37,726 bases of DNA. It comes from Wenzhouxiangellaceae bacterium. GTDB taxonomy: Bacteria > Pseudomonadota > Gammaproteobacteria > Xanthomonadales > Wenzhouxiangellaceae. Positions 22,673-30,365 of this stretch are shown here, in pieces. The stretch lies in NCBI GenBank assembly GCA_028289455.1, contig JANQPN010000021.1:1-37726 (forward strand). The letters run 5' to 3'. Below the pieces are notes generated by a model. That model had not been told where the DNA came from and made no database searches. It saw nothing but the letters and a program-made list of their open reading frames with translations. The translations under genes and the position numbers were made by a program. The stretch's first letter is position 1. Each line of letters opens with the position of its first letter.

Positions 22673-23444
22673 TCGTATCACCCACTAATGGAATATCCTG
22701 GAATTCGGCAGAACGCGTACCGGGTATCGGTAAGTTTTCAGCAGCACGGTAAGTGAAAACCAAAGCCAGTTTGCGTGTTTCGGTTTGATTGCGTCCCGCT
22801 GCATGCATGAGACCGCTGTGAAACAGCAGAACATCACCTGGTTCCAGCTCAGCACGCAAGGCCTGATGCATCAATGCCCGGTTTTCCTGTATATCGGTCC
22901 TCAAAAAGCTGGACTCGTCAAAGCGGGATTTATCCAGGTTCATCATATGACTGCCCGGAATCAGCCGCATGCAACCATTGCGGGCGGTTTCCCTACCCAG
23001 TGCCAGCCATGCGGTTACCAGATGATTTCGCTGGAAATTCCAATAACGAAAATCCTGATGCCACATAGTGCTGCTGGAAAACATCGGATGTTTGGTCATG
23101 ATGCAGTTGTGGTGCCCCTGTACCAGGCGAATGCTGTCTGATCCCAACAATGTACTGATAATGCCGGTCAGCCTGGGCTGCTCTGCCCATTGAGCAAAGC
23201 CCGGATGGCGCTTATAGGCCTGCAGCAACCGCCGCACAGTATCTCCTCCGCTGTCGGCACGGCTTGCCGGCGCGCCCTGATAGGCCACGTCCGCTTCGTA
23301 TTCCACCGGCGCCTGAACTGCCTCCAGCTGTTGCTCAGCAGTCGCGCGCAAGGCACGAACCTGGGCTTCACTGGCCATCTGGCGTACTATCAAATAACCT
23401 TGTGCGGTAAAGAACTGTTTTTCCGTAACGGCAAGCTTGTTCAT
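22665..23444 (-). CDS. PhyH-family Fe(II)/2-oxoglutarate dioxygenase
   Basis: The protein (259 residues from the chosen start) is a phytanoyl-CoA dioxygenase-like enzyme that would hydroxylate a small molecule using iron, oxygen and 2-oxoglutarate. The iron ligands are H129 and D131 (W-H-Q-D-F) and H214 (H-S-G-L-M-H-A-A), with R224 as the 2-oxoglutarate-binding arginine. The start is uncertain. ATG 23444 gives the usual T-E-K-Q-F-F-T-A-Q-G-Y-L family beginning. ATG 23471 or GTG 23495 would extend it but leave almost no room for promoters before the divergent hydrolase at 23510. It is the first gene of the coupled operon with the transporter and amine oxidase. The natural substrate is not evident. 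Confidence 0.87.
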   Translation of the reverse strand: MNKLAVTEKQFFTAQGYLIVRQMASEAQVRALRATAEQQLEAVQAPVEYEADVAYQGAPASRADSGGDTVRRLLQAYKRHPGFAQWAEQPRLTGIISTLLGSDSIRLVQGHHNCIMTKHPMFSSSTMWHQDFRYWNFQRNHLVTAWLALGRETARNGCMRLIPGSHMMNLDKSRFDESSFLRTDIQENRALMHQALRAELEPGDVLLFHSGLMHAAGRNQTETRKLALVFTYRAAENLPIPGTRSAEFQDIPLVGDTNG

Positions 23445-23509
23445 TAACGAATAATAAAATTGATTAAGCATACGTATTTTATCTTGAGAAGGCACTCTGT
23501 TGGCAGCCC

Positions 23510-24457
23510 ATGAGCCTGACTACTTTCATTGTTGCAGGGACACTGATAGCCATCGCCGCAGGCATCCTGCTGTGGTACTGGGCTACGCCGATCGCATTCT
23601 GGTTTCGTTTTCTGGAGCGCCGACATGGGCGGATGCATTCTGGATGGTTGAGTATGCAGCATCGCGCCCTGCATGTGCTTTATCGCCCGCCTGACGGAGT
23701 CCACCAGCCGCAAACTGTACTGATGCTGCACGGTCTGGGCGCCGATGCGGATCACTGGTGCCTGCTGTCAGCAGAACTGCCGCGTCATCTGCAGCTGATT
23801 GCCCCGGATCTGCCGGGCTTCGGCGCCAGTCAAACACCTGCCTGTGAAATTACCGGAACTGCTCAGGCGGCTGAATGGCTGGCCGAACTGCTGGATGAGC
23901 TGAACATTCCCGCCTGTCATGTCATTGGAAATTCGATGGGCGGTTACCTGGCTGCCCAGCTGGCACATGATTATCCTGACAAAGTACTGAGTTTATGGCT
24001 GTTAGCGCCCGGCGGGTTGCGCGATGTGCCAAACAGTGAAGTGATGGATGCAGTTGCGGCTGACCTTCCTAATCCATTGGTGGTTACCTCGCTACGTCAA
24101 CAAAAAGCGCTTTTCCACCTGATCATGCACCGCTGGCTGTGGATACCGGAAACCATGCACCGCTGGCTGGCCCGCCGGGCTCGCCGTCAGGCGGTACACT
24201 GCCAGGCATGTTTCGATGCCATGCGTTTTAAGTCACCCTACCTGGAACAGCTGGCGCCTGATATCCAACATCCGGTACTGCTAACTTGGGGTGACAACGA
24301 TAGGGTTCTGCATCCGGATGGCGTCAAAGTCTTAGCATCGCTGCTCCCCAGTATTGAAATCCAGACATTGGAAAATACCGGCCATCTGCCGATGCTTGAG
24401 CGCCCTCGGCTGTGCGCCAGCCGATATGCGGATTTTTTGGATAATCTGCAAGACTGA
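23510..24457 (+). CDS. Membrane-anchored alpha/beta hydrolase
   Basis: The 315-residue protein has one N-terminal membrane helix (about residues 6-25) followed by an alpha/beta-hydrolase domain. The oxyanion motif M-L-H-G-L-G-A-D-A-D-H-W lies near residue 72 and the nucleophile elbow G-N-S-M-G-G has S142. An acid is likely in W-G-D-N-D near 264, and the catalytic histidine is H292 in G-H-L-P-M-L-E-R-P. A lipase or esterase anchored to the inner membrane is the best description; the substrate is unknown. In the lid region the 16-base sequence encoding H-R-W-L recurs after exactly 30 bases (24124 and 24154), a small internal duplication. It diverges from the PhyH operon with 65 bases between chosen starts. 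Confidence 0.9.
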   Translation: MSLTTFIVAGTLIAIAAGILLWYWATPIAFWFRFLERRHGRMHSGWLSMQHRALHVLYRPPDGVHQPQTVLMLHGLGADADHWCLLSAELPRHLQLIAPDLPGFGASQTPACEITGTAQAAEWLAELLDELNIPACHVIGNSMGGYLAAQLAHDYPDKVLSLWLLAPGGLRDVPNSEVMDAVAADLPNPLVVTSLRQQKALFHLIMHRWLWIPETMHRWLARRARRQAVHCQACFDAMRFKSPYLEQLAPDIQHPVLLTWGDNDRVLHPDGVKVLASLLPSIEIQTLENTGHLPMLERPRLCASRYADFLDNLQD

Positions 24458-24597
24458 AACCGAACTCACCACTGTTTCCGCCGGCCCGGCATCCATCAAT
24501 AATAGGTTAATCTCCTACATAACTGACTGGCGATTGCTGCTACCGGTGCCCTGCTCCGCTAATTAACATAGCCACTCGTTTCAATCGGATTCACCCC

Positions 24598-25572
24598 ATG
24601 ACTTCAGTCCGGCCTGTGTCAAAGTCTTCAGATCCAGTACGCTATCACTATTGCAGCACGCAATTTGTAAAGCGGGCTTTCCTTTGCGCCGAACATGCCG
24701 TTCCAACAGGCGCTTTACGTGAGCAACGTGCTTTCATGGTTGACAGCCTGACAAGGCTCAGCACATTGTTTGCGATATCCGTTTATGCCTATGCAATGCG
24801 ATCAGATCATTACCGGCTGGTAGTGAGCTTTGACGCCGGGGCGGCGGACCTATGGTCTGATTTCGATGTGCTGGACCGCTGGTGCTGCTTGTTCCCGAGT
24901 CCACTGCTGCTTCAGCGTTACCGCAATGGTGAACCCTTGCTGGATGCGGAACAGCTCATGGTTGCTGACCGTATCAATCTTTATCGCTGCAGACTGACAG
25001 ATTTATCCTGGTTCTTGCGATGTCTGAATGAAACGATTTTACGGACGACTGGGAATCCGTATTGGACAACCCGTATCGAATCCGAAACTCTGCCTGATAA
25101 CAGCGCAATGCTCGGATGCATGCTGGCTGTCGACCTCGATCAGTATTGTGCCGGTTCAGCAAAAACTGAGCAGCAGAGCTGCTATACCTCAATTCAACAA
25201 CGCATGATAGAAGCCTCGGCCAGTCGTATGAATGAAAACTCAAATACCGAGCTGCCCAACTTGCTTCTGTCACACAGCAGCACTGATGACCACTTGAACC
25301 TGGCCTGCGCCAATTCTGATTACCTGGATTTAATCGATTGTCAGTGGAAAGCACAGCGCATCAGAAAACAGCGCCTGAACAGTTACCCACAACCAGCCGT
25401 ATCACCCAAAATACCACTTGATCGTACTGTGCTGATGCACTATCTGGAGAAGTACTTAACCCACATCCGGTGCACCCGCAGGCGATCTGTGATGCAAACA
25501 TTGCTGCATGGATTCAGGAGATATTTCCGCAACCTGTTACCGGAGGGCTGGTTGCTGACGCACAACCGCTAG
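24598..25572 (+). CDS. Degenerate REP-associated-type (Y1) transposase
   Basis: The 324-residue protein matches the pattern of the large group of chromosomal Y1-type transposases (RAYT-like). It shows R-Y-H-Y-C-S-T-Q-F-V-K-R-A-F-L-C near the start, then L-F-A-I-S-V-Y-A-Y-A-M, and a W-S-D-F-D-V-L-D-R-W-C-C-L-F-P stretch. Active members have N-H-Y-H-L as the metal-binding H-x-H motif. Here it reads D-H-Y-R-L, so the second histidine is lost. The frame is otherwise open with no stop. It may be a domesticated or dying gene. The 140 bases upstream and 29 downstream show no clear REP palindromes; a weak six-base inverted repeat (CAACCG/CGGTTG) lies at the 3' end. Confidence 0.72.
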   Translation: MTSVRPVSKSSDPVRYHYCSTQFVKRAFLCAEHAVPTGALREQRAFMVDSLTRLSTLFAISVYAYAMRSDHYRLVVSFDAGAADLWSDFDVLDRWCCLFPSPLLLQRYRNGEPLLDAEQLMVADRINLYRCRLTDLSWFLRCLNETILRTTGNPYWTTRIESETLPDNSAMLGCMLAVDLDQYCAGSAKTEQQSCYTSIQQRMIEASASRMNENSNTELPNLLLSHSSTDDHLNLACANSDYLDLIDCQWKAQRIRKQRLNSYPQPAVSPKIPLDRTVLMHYLEKYLTHIRCTRRRSVMQTLLHGFRRYFRNLLPEGWLLTHNR

Positions 25573-25601
25573 TCTGGTACGGTTGCCTGAGCTGGTTTAC
25601 T

Positions 25602-26327
25602 TCAACTGCCGGCTCGGTAGGCGCTGTTTACCTGTTCCCAGAATAGGCGGGTGATGTCATGAGCAATATTTTCCCGTTCAGATAACCGCCGTAATGATCG
25701 CTGCAGCCGCTGCATGGCCCGCTGCCGGCGTTTGTCATGCATCCTGACAATTCTGCCCCTGTCAAAGTCCAGCAGCCAAAGACGGTCTGAGGAATCCCGG
25801 ACAATATTGCTGAGGTTGATATCTGCATGATTGACGTCGGCTGAGTGGAACTGAGCCAGCATCCGGCCGGTCTGTTCGGCAACTTCAGGCAATTCTGGAA
25901 CACCATTGGCAATCAAACGGTTTAATCCGATTGCGCCATTGATATACCGTGTCATTAAACATGCGCGATAACTTCGCCCGTACCGCACACAAATTGCAGC
26001 CAGAGGGGCAGGCACCGGTAGGCCCTGCTGGTACAAATCAGCCAGTAATCGCCACTCCCGGAGACTGCGGCTGCGCTCCCAGCCGGTAAACAGATAGCGG
26101 TCAAAACTGATCTTAGCCATCATCCCGCCGCGCCGGTAGTGCTTGATAACTGCGCTACCGATTGGCAGTTCCACTTTCCAGCATCCCCCTCTTCCCTGGC
26201 GAAAAGTTTCTATCGCACCATGCTGAACCCAGTGATCGGGGGTGAACCATGCACTGGTTGGACGCTCCAGACAGTCGGCATCGTATAGAATGCGCGTATA
26301 CGGCTGGCTATAACTGGCAGCTTGCAT
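25602..26327 (-). CDS. kdkA: 3-deoxy-D-manno-octulosonic acid kinase
   Basis: The 241-residue cytoplasmic enzyme phosphorylates Kdo in the inner core of lipopolysaccharide. It is a WaaP/KdkA-type kinase, with a nucleotide-binding lysine in A-V-I-K-H-Y-R-R-G-G, the catalytic loop V-N-H-A-D-I-N-L-S-N-I near residue 168, and the metal-binding L-L-D-F-D-R-G-R near 188. The substitution of D-I-N for D-L-N is conservative. Length and order are normal for KdkA. It diverges from a family 9 glycosyltransferase, another LPS-core enzyme. ATG 26325-26327 is used; no strong ribosome site is visible. A WaaP-type heptose kinase is the main alternative. Confidence 0.9.
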   Translation of the reverse strand: MQAASYSQPYTRILYDADCLERPTSAWFTPDHWVQHGAIETFRQGRGGCWKVELPIGSAVIKHYRRGGMMAKISFDRYLFTGWERSRSLREWRLLADLYQQGLPVPAPLAAICVRYGRSYRACLMTRYINGAIGLNRLIANGVPELPEVAEQTGRMLAQFHSADVNHADINLSNIVRDSSDRLWLLDFDRGRIVRMHDKRRQRAMQRLQRSLRRLSERENIAHDITRLFWEQVNSAYRAGS

Positions 26328-26380
26328 TAAATACGATCCATGAAAGTTATACGGCTGACAATATTACCTGCCCGGGAAAC

Positions 26381-27436
26381 ATGAATACACCCTCTGCCAT
26401 TAAAATCTGCTTGCTGCGCTTTTCAGCGCTGGGGGACATCAGCCACGTCATACCGCTGGTCAATGCTTTGCGGCAGCACTACCCCAAAGCAGAGATCGAT
26501 TGGGTCATCGATAGCCGCTACCAGTCGCTTATCCCCGAGATAGACAATTTGCGCCTTATTCCTTTCAATAAAAAAAGCAACTGGCGGGGGATATTTGAAC
26601 TCAGGAAACAACTGCGAAAAACACGCTATGACGTACTACTGCTGCTGCAGACTTCAGCACGTGCCAACCTGATCAGCAGCATGATAAAAGCGCGCAGCAG
26701 AATCGGCTGGGACTCCGCACGAGCACGCGAAGGTCATGCACTGTTTTGCAACCAGCGAATCAAGGAGGCTCCGCCCCAGCACCAGGTACAGGGTTTCCTG
26801 GCTTTTGCGCGCGTCTTAGGCGCAGCTGCCGACGAACCCGATTGGAACATTCCTGTTAACCATGAAGCAGCTGAATTTGCCCGGCGTCATTTACCGGGAG
26901 ACCAGCCAACACTGATTATCAGCCCCTGTTCCAGTCATAGCCGACGTAACTGGCAACCGCAACGCTATGCACAAGTGGCTGACTGGGCTCAACGCACGCA
27001 TGGCATGAGGATCGCATTGATCGGCGGCCCCGGTGACACTGAACAGGCAATGGCCACCGGTATAACTCAGTTTGCCCGATCACCCATTCATAACCTGGTT
27101 GGCAAGGACACGCTGCCGCAGATGCTGGCCTTACTGAACCGTGCAGATGTTGTCATGGCGCCCGACTCGGGTCCGCTGCATTGGGCTAATGCGATTGGCA
27201 AGCCTGTGGTCGGTCTGTACGCAGCTACCTGGTCCAAACGCAGCGGCCCGTATCACAGCTTGGATTTATGCGTTGATCAATTCCCAGAGGCTGCAGACAA
27301 ATACCGAAACCGGAACCCACAAGCACTGCGTTGGGGCACTCGCATTGAAGTACCCGGCGTAATGGATCTGGTGAGTGTAGAGGCAGTTTGTGAAAAACTT
27401 GATCTGGCTTTACAAAAAAGATCAGACTCAGCCTGA
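26381..27436 (+). CDS. Family 9 glycosyltransferase (LPS heptosyltransferase-like)
   Basis: The 351-residue GT-B enzyme belongs to glycosyltransferase family 9, which adds heptose to the LPS core on the cytoplasmic face of the inner membrane. It begins I-C-L-L-R-F-S-A-L-G-D-I-S-H, the family start, and carries the donor-site region P-C-S-S-H-S-R-R-N-W, then A-L-I-G-G-P-G-D and V-M-A-P-D-S-G-P-L-H near residue 265. ATG 26381 is chosen because the family motif starts ten residues later and GGGA lies five bases upstream; the frame upstream of it is not conserved-looking. It is divergent from kdkA and convergent with DUF6165, to which it is joined stop to stop. Which sugar it transfers is not certain. 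Confidence 0.9.
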   Translation: MNTPSAIKICLLRFSALGDISHVIPLVNALRQHYPKAEIDWVIDSRYQSLIPEIDNLRLIPFNKKSNWRGIFELRKQLRKTRYDVLLLLQTSARANLISSMIKARSRIGWDSARAREGHALFCNQRIKEAPPQHQVQGFLAFARVLGAAADEPDWNIPVNHEAAEFARRHLPGDQPTLIISPCSSHSRRNWQPQRYAQVADWAQRTHGMRIALIGGPGDTEQAMATGITQFARSPIHNLVGKDTLPQMLALLNRADVVMAPDSGPLHWANAIGKPVVGLYAATWSKRSGPYHSLDLCVDQFPEAADKYRNRNPQALRWGTRIEVPGVMDLVSVEAVCEKLDLALQKRSDSA

Positions 27437-27442
27437 TCAGGC
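27431..27442. repeat. Palindrome carrying the stop codons of two convergent genes
   Basis: GCCTGATCAGGC is a perfect 12-base palindrome. Its plus strand supplies the TGA of the glycosyltransferase (27434-27436) and its minus strand the TGA of DUF6165 (27437-27439). The genes abut with no spacer, so neither can end at a separate terminator between them. Confidence 0.8.
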
Positions 27443-27865
27443 ATAATCCGTATACGACTTTTCTTCCCTCAGCCGAGAACCCAGCAGTTCGTTGATCGAA
27501 TGCTTAATGGCAGCCCGGCGGTCGTTGGTAATGTATACCGACCTGGCCAGCTGTACGAACCTGTCACCGAAGTCTCCTGCAGCTTCTTTCCCGCGCAGTT
27601 CATCTTCGATATCCCACAGTTGTGAATTAACTGCCTGCAGTTCATCTGCCAGGCGGGCTGTTTCATCTGCCTGTGCTGAGTGATGCACCCCGGTGGAATG
27701 CCAGACTGCATTTAACAGCTGCAGTTCATGATTGACATACTCAAGTTGAGCGGCATTGGATATCCGCTCTGACTTCAACTTGAGTATGCTGATTTTATCC
27801 AGCAGCTCTCCCGGTGATACCGGGATATTGAGCTGATCGATAGGCTGAGAATCCGAATCAGTCAC
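27437..27865 (-). CDS. DUF6165-family protein
   Basis: The protein (about 142 residues) matches DUF6165: an early I-P-V-S-P-G-E-L-L-D-K-I-S-I-L-K-L-K-S-E-R followed by a helical, coiled-coil-like region with E-L-Q-L-L-N, then L-W-D-I-E-D-E-L-R near residue 95 and V-Y-I-T-N-D-R-R-A-A-I-K near 120. Function is unknown; I recall such genes beside LPS glycosyltransferases, as here. The start is taken as GTG 27865, whose GTGACTGA overlaps the stop of the OmpA gene by eight bases and suggests coupling. A longer frame to 27943 would add 26 residues unlike the family. A perfect 14-bp inverted repeat lies inside the gene. Confidence 0.82.
   Translation of the reverse strand: MTDSDSQPIDQLNIPVSPGELLDKISILKLKSERISNAAQLEYVNHELQLLNAVWHSTGVHHSAQADETARLADELQAVNSQLWDIEDELRGKEAAGDFGDRFVQLARSVYITNDRRAAIKHSINELLGSRLREEKSYTDYA
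27736..27788 (-). repeat. Perfect 14-bp inverted repeat inside the DUF6165 gene
   Basis: Bases 27736-27749 are exactly complementary to 27775-27788, with 25 bases between. GCGG (27750-27753) and CCGC (27764-27767) extend the stem inside, leaving a ten-base loop and a seven-base bulge. In mRNA it would form a strong hairpin at the codons for I-L-K-L and Q-L-E-Y in the conserved helix. Confidence 0.75.
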
Positions 27866-30197
27866 CGACCCAGATCGACACCGTAGCAGTGGCTGTGTTG
27901 CCGAATGAATCTGAGATGCTGTAGACAAATTCATCACTTCCAAAGAACTGGAATTCCGGTCCGTAGCTTACAGTGCCGTCTGCATTGATGCTGATAGTAC
28001 CGTTTGACGGCGGTGACACGATGCTGTCCAGGGTAATCGGATCACCATCAGGATCACTGTCATTGGCCAACACATCAAATACACCGAGCATATTCATATC
28101 AATCATGAACACATCATCCACAGCTACCGGCGGTGAACCTGCAGTTACTGTAACGGTAACCTGTGCAGAAGCCTGGTTTCCGGCAGTATCCTCAATGGTA
28201 TAACTGAATGTGTCAGTACCGGAGAAACCGGCATCGGCAGTATAAATGACTACACCACCGCTGATCAGAGCACTACCGTTACCCGGCTGGCCAACGCTGA
28301 CTACACTCAGTGCATCGCCTTCAGGATCGCTGTCATTAGCCAGCACATTGATGCTGACGCCCACGCCTGCATTGGCTGATGCTGAATCATTAACCGCTAC
28401 CGGCGGCAGGTTTTCCGGAGCAACATTGACGGTCACATTGGCGCTCTGCTGACCGCCAAATCCGTCATCTACGGTGTAAATGAACGTATCGGTGCCGACA
28501 AACCCGACAGCAGGTGTATATGTAACCTGATCACCGCTGATGTTAACTGTTCCGTTTGCCGGCGTGCTGACACTGATCAGCTCGAGGCTGTCACCATCCG
28601 GGTCCGAATCGTTGCTGAGCACGTTGAACAGGTTATCAGTGCTGTCCTGGTCAACGTCAAACACGTCGTCCTGCAATGCCGGCTGCTGATTATCAAATAC
28701 CACTTCACCTTCAACGACGGAAGTGGTGGTTTCCTGTGTACGGTAGACATCGACCTGACGCTTATGCCGAACCGGCGTGCGCAGTGCGCGGCGAATCCAT
28801 GGGGCTTCAACCGGTACTTCCACCTGACGCCATTCCAGTACCGGTTCGCTTGGACCGGTAGCCGGCCGGCGCACTTCGGTTTCTGTGACAAACTCAATTT
28901 CCACACGACGGTTCAGACGGCGGGTTGCTTCAGTTTCATTCGAGTAGCGCGGCTGTGATTCGCCTTTCCAGTCGATTTCAACCTGATCTTCAGTCAAACC
29001 TCTGGACAGAATGTAATCACGAACTTCCGTCACCCGGTTTTGTGACAGCGTCATATTGTATTCATCGGTACCCAGGTTACAGGTATGTCCGGTCAGTTTG
29101 ATCGCACCAACCAGGCGGGCTTCCTGAATTCTGTTCAACAAGTCGTCCAGAATGTTCTGGGCTTCCGGCAGCAGTACATATTCATCCAGGTCAAAATTGG
29201 TTTCATTGGAAACATCCACCTGGTTCATGAAGACGCTGCCTTCACGCTCACTGGGAGAAGCAGATACGGCAGGTGTCACTTCAAACTGCTGTGACTCGTA
29301 TGCTCTTACCGGACGATGCGTTTCACCAAAATTGTAGATGTAATAAAGTCCACCGCGGATATCACTGCGATCCAGTTCCAGTTCGCCGGACTTATGCGCC
29401 CAGGCACCGCGCAATGACAACATGTGACCGGTACGGCCAAAAACTTTGTCCAATCTAATGGAAGCAGTGAACTGATCTGCGTCACCGCGGCCATCTTCAA
29501 AGTCAGCACCCAGTGTCAGGCGTACCTGCCGGTCAAAAAAGTGCGTACCGCCACGCACACCGATACCCCACTCATAGACTTCTTCAAAAACCTGTACAGT
29601 GGAGTTAATGGTATCGGTGCGGGTAAAACCACGGCCATTCAGGGTTCCGCTGACCAGCACGTCATTACTGCTGAATGTGGTGTTGACCAACCGTTCATCA
29701 GTCAAACCGGCCATACCGTACAGTGACAGGAAGGCACTTTCTTTTTCAATGCCACCACCAAAGGTAAGCTTGCGATGATCGGAGACCTCTGCCTGATCGA
29801 CTGCGACAAATATTTTCGCCACCATCCCGTCGCCATACAGAGGATCACCGTTTTCGTCTTCACCGACCTGGGTGCCATTCATGAGCCAATGGTAATTGAG
29901 TTTCAGCCCGCCGGCGCCGTCTGCACCTACCCAGCCTTCACCCAGCAATGCTGAGTTATAGTCTTCTGTCAGCACTGCGGTAATTTCACCGACCACATCA
30001 AACTCGGTATCCACGCCGATACCAACACTGAATATGGAACCTGAATACTGCAGGTTGAGGTTGTCATCACTGCCACTGACCGCTACATTCCCCGGCTGAT
30101 CCTGTGCTATCACCGATGAACTCGCAACTGCTGCGGTACATGCCGCAAACCCCAATGTCAGCATAGACTGACGGATACCATGAATGATTCGTTGCAT
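27858..30197 (-). CDS. OmpA-family protein with three C-terminal Ig-like repeats
   Basis: The 779-residue protein has a signal peptide (residues 1-32, cleavage near I-A-Q/D). A beta-rich domain of about 270 residues, with alternating strands like an outer-membrane barrel, comes next. An OmpA peptidoglycan-binding domain follows (about 343-436), with T-G-H-T-C-N-L-G, L-S-Q-N-R and R-R-L-N-R-R-V-E-I-E-F. After a basic linker come three Ig-like/cadherin-like repeats (about 505-593, 596-685, 690-779), each with an N-D-S-D-P-D/E-G-D calcium-type motif and G-T-D-T-F-x-Y-T or a similar strand. OmpA domains are usually terminal, so Ig repeats after one are unusual. The start has a GAGGC site four bases upstream, and a 25-residue longer frame lacks one. 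A TATAAT box lies 46 bases upstream. Confidence 0.88.
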   Translation of the reverse strand: MQRIIHGIRQSMLTLGFAACTAAVASSSVIAQDQPGNVAVSGSDDNLNLQYSGSIFSVGIGVDTEFDVVGEITAVLTEDYNSALLGEGWVGADGAGGLKLNYHWLMNGTQVGEDENGDPLYGDGMVAKIFVAVDQAEVSDHRKLTFGGGIEKESAFLSLYGMAGLTDERLVNTTFSSNDVLVSGTLNGRGFTRTDTINSTVQVFEEVYEWGIGVRGGTHFFDRQVRLTLGADFEDGRGDADQFTASIRLDKVFGRTGHMLSLRGAWAHKSGELELDRSDIRGGLYYIYNFGETHRPVRAYESQQFEVTPAVSASPSEREGSVFMNQVDVSNETNFDLDEYVLLPEAQNILDDLLNRIQEARLVGAIKLTGHTCNLGTDEYNMTLSQNRVTEVRDYILSRGLTEDQVEIDWKGESQPRYSNETEATRRLNRRVEIEFVTETEVRRPATGPSEPVLEWRQVEVPVEAPWIRRALRTPVRHKRQVDVYRTQETTTSVVEGEVVFDNQQPALQDDVFDVDQDSTDNLFNVLSNDSDPDGDSLELISVSTPANGTVNISGDQVTYTPAVGFVGTDTFIYTVDDGFGGQQSANVTVNVAPENLPPVAVNDSASANAGVGVSINVLANDSDPEGDALSVVSVGQPGNGSALISGGVVIYTADAGFSGTDTFSYTIEDTAGNQASAQVTVTVTAGSPPVAVDDVFMIDMNMLGVFDVLANDSDPDGDPITLDSIVSPPSNGTISINADGTVSYGPEFQFFGSDEFVYSISDSFGNTATATVSIWVGD

Positions 30198-30235
30198 AAT
30201 GCCTCTCGACCCCTGCCGATATAGATTTAACGTAA

Positions 30236-30271
30236 TTTTTAGATTATATCGATAAATTCGATGAAACGGCA
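30236..30271 (-). promoter_or_regulatory. Candidate promoter of the OmpA/Ig gene
   Basis: On the minus strand a perfect TATAAT (plus-strand ATTATA at 30243-30248) sits in an AT-rich stretch, giving a leader of about 40 bases before the ATG at 30197. The matching -35 is poor (TGCCGT or GCCGTT at 16-17 bases), so an activator may help. Confidence 0.45.
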
Positions 30272-30312
30272 CATCTGTGTGTGCTTTTTTTATGGTTTTT
30301 TAAAGCTGACAC

Positions 30313-30341
30313 AAAAAAAGCGCCACAATGCGGCGCTTTTT
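30313..30341 (-). terminator. Intrinsic terminator downstream of pnp
   Basis: AAAAAGCGCC (30315-30324) pairs with GGCGCTTTTT (30332-30341) around a seven-base loop. On the minus strand seven T's follow the stem. It begins 24 bases after the pnp stop. The stem also ends in five T's on the plus strand, so it could work in both directions, but no rightward gene ends there. Confidence 0.9.
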
Positions 30342-30365
30342 GCTATCAATACAGAGAAATACCGG

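Noticed and set aside
24124..24169. Two 16-base direct repeats exactly 30 bases apart in the hydrolase gene
   Set aside because: They encode the same H-R-W-L peptide and keep the frame; most likely a small local duplication in the lid region, not a regulatory or mobile element.
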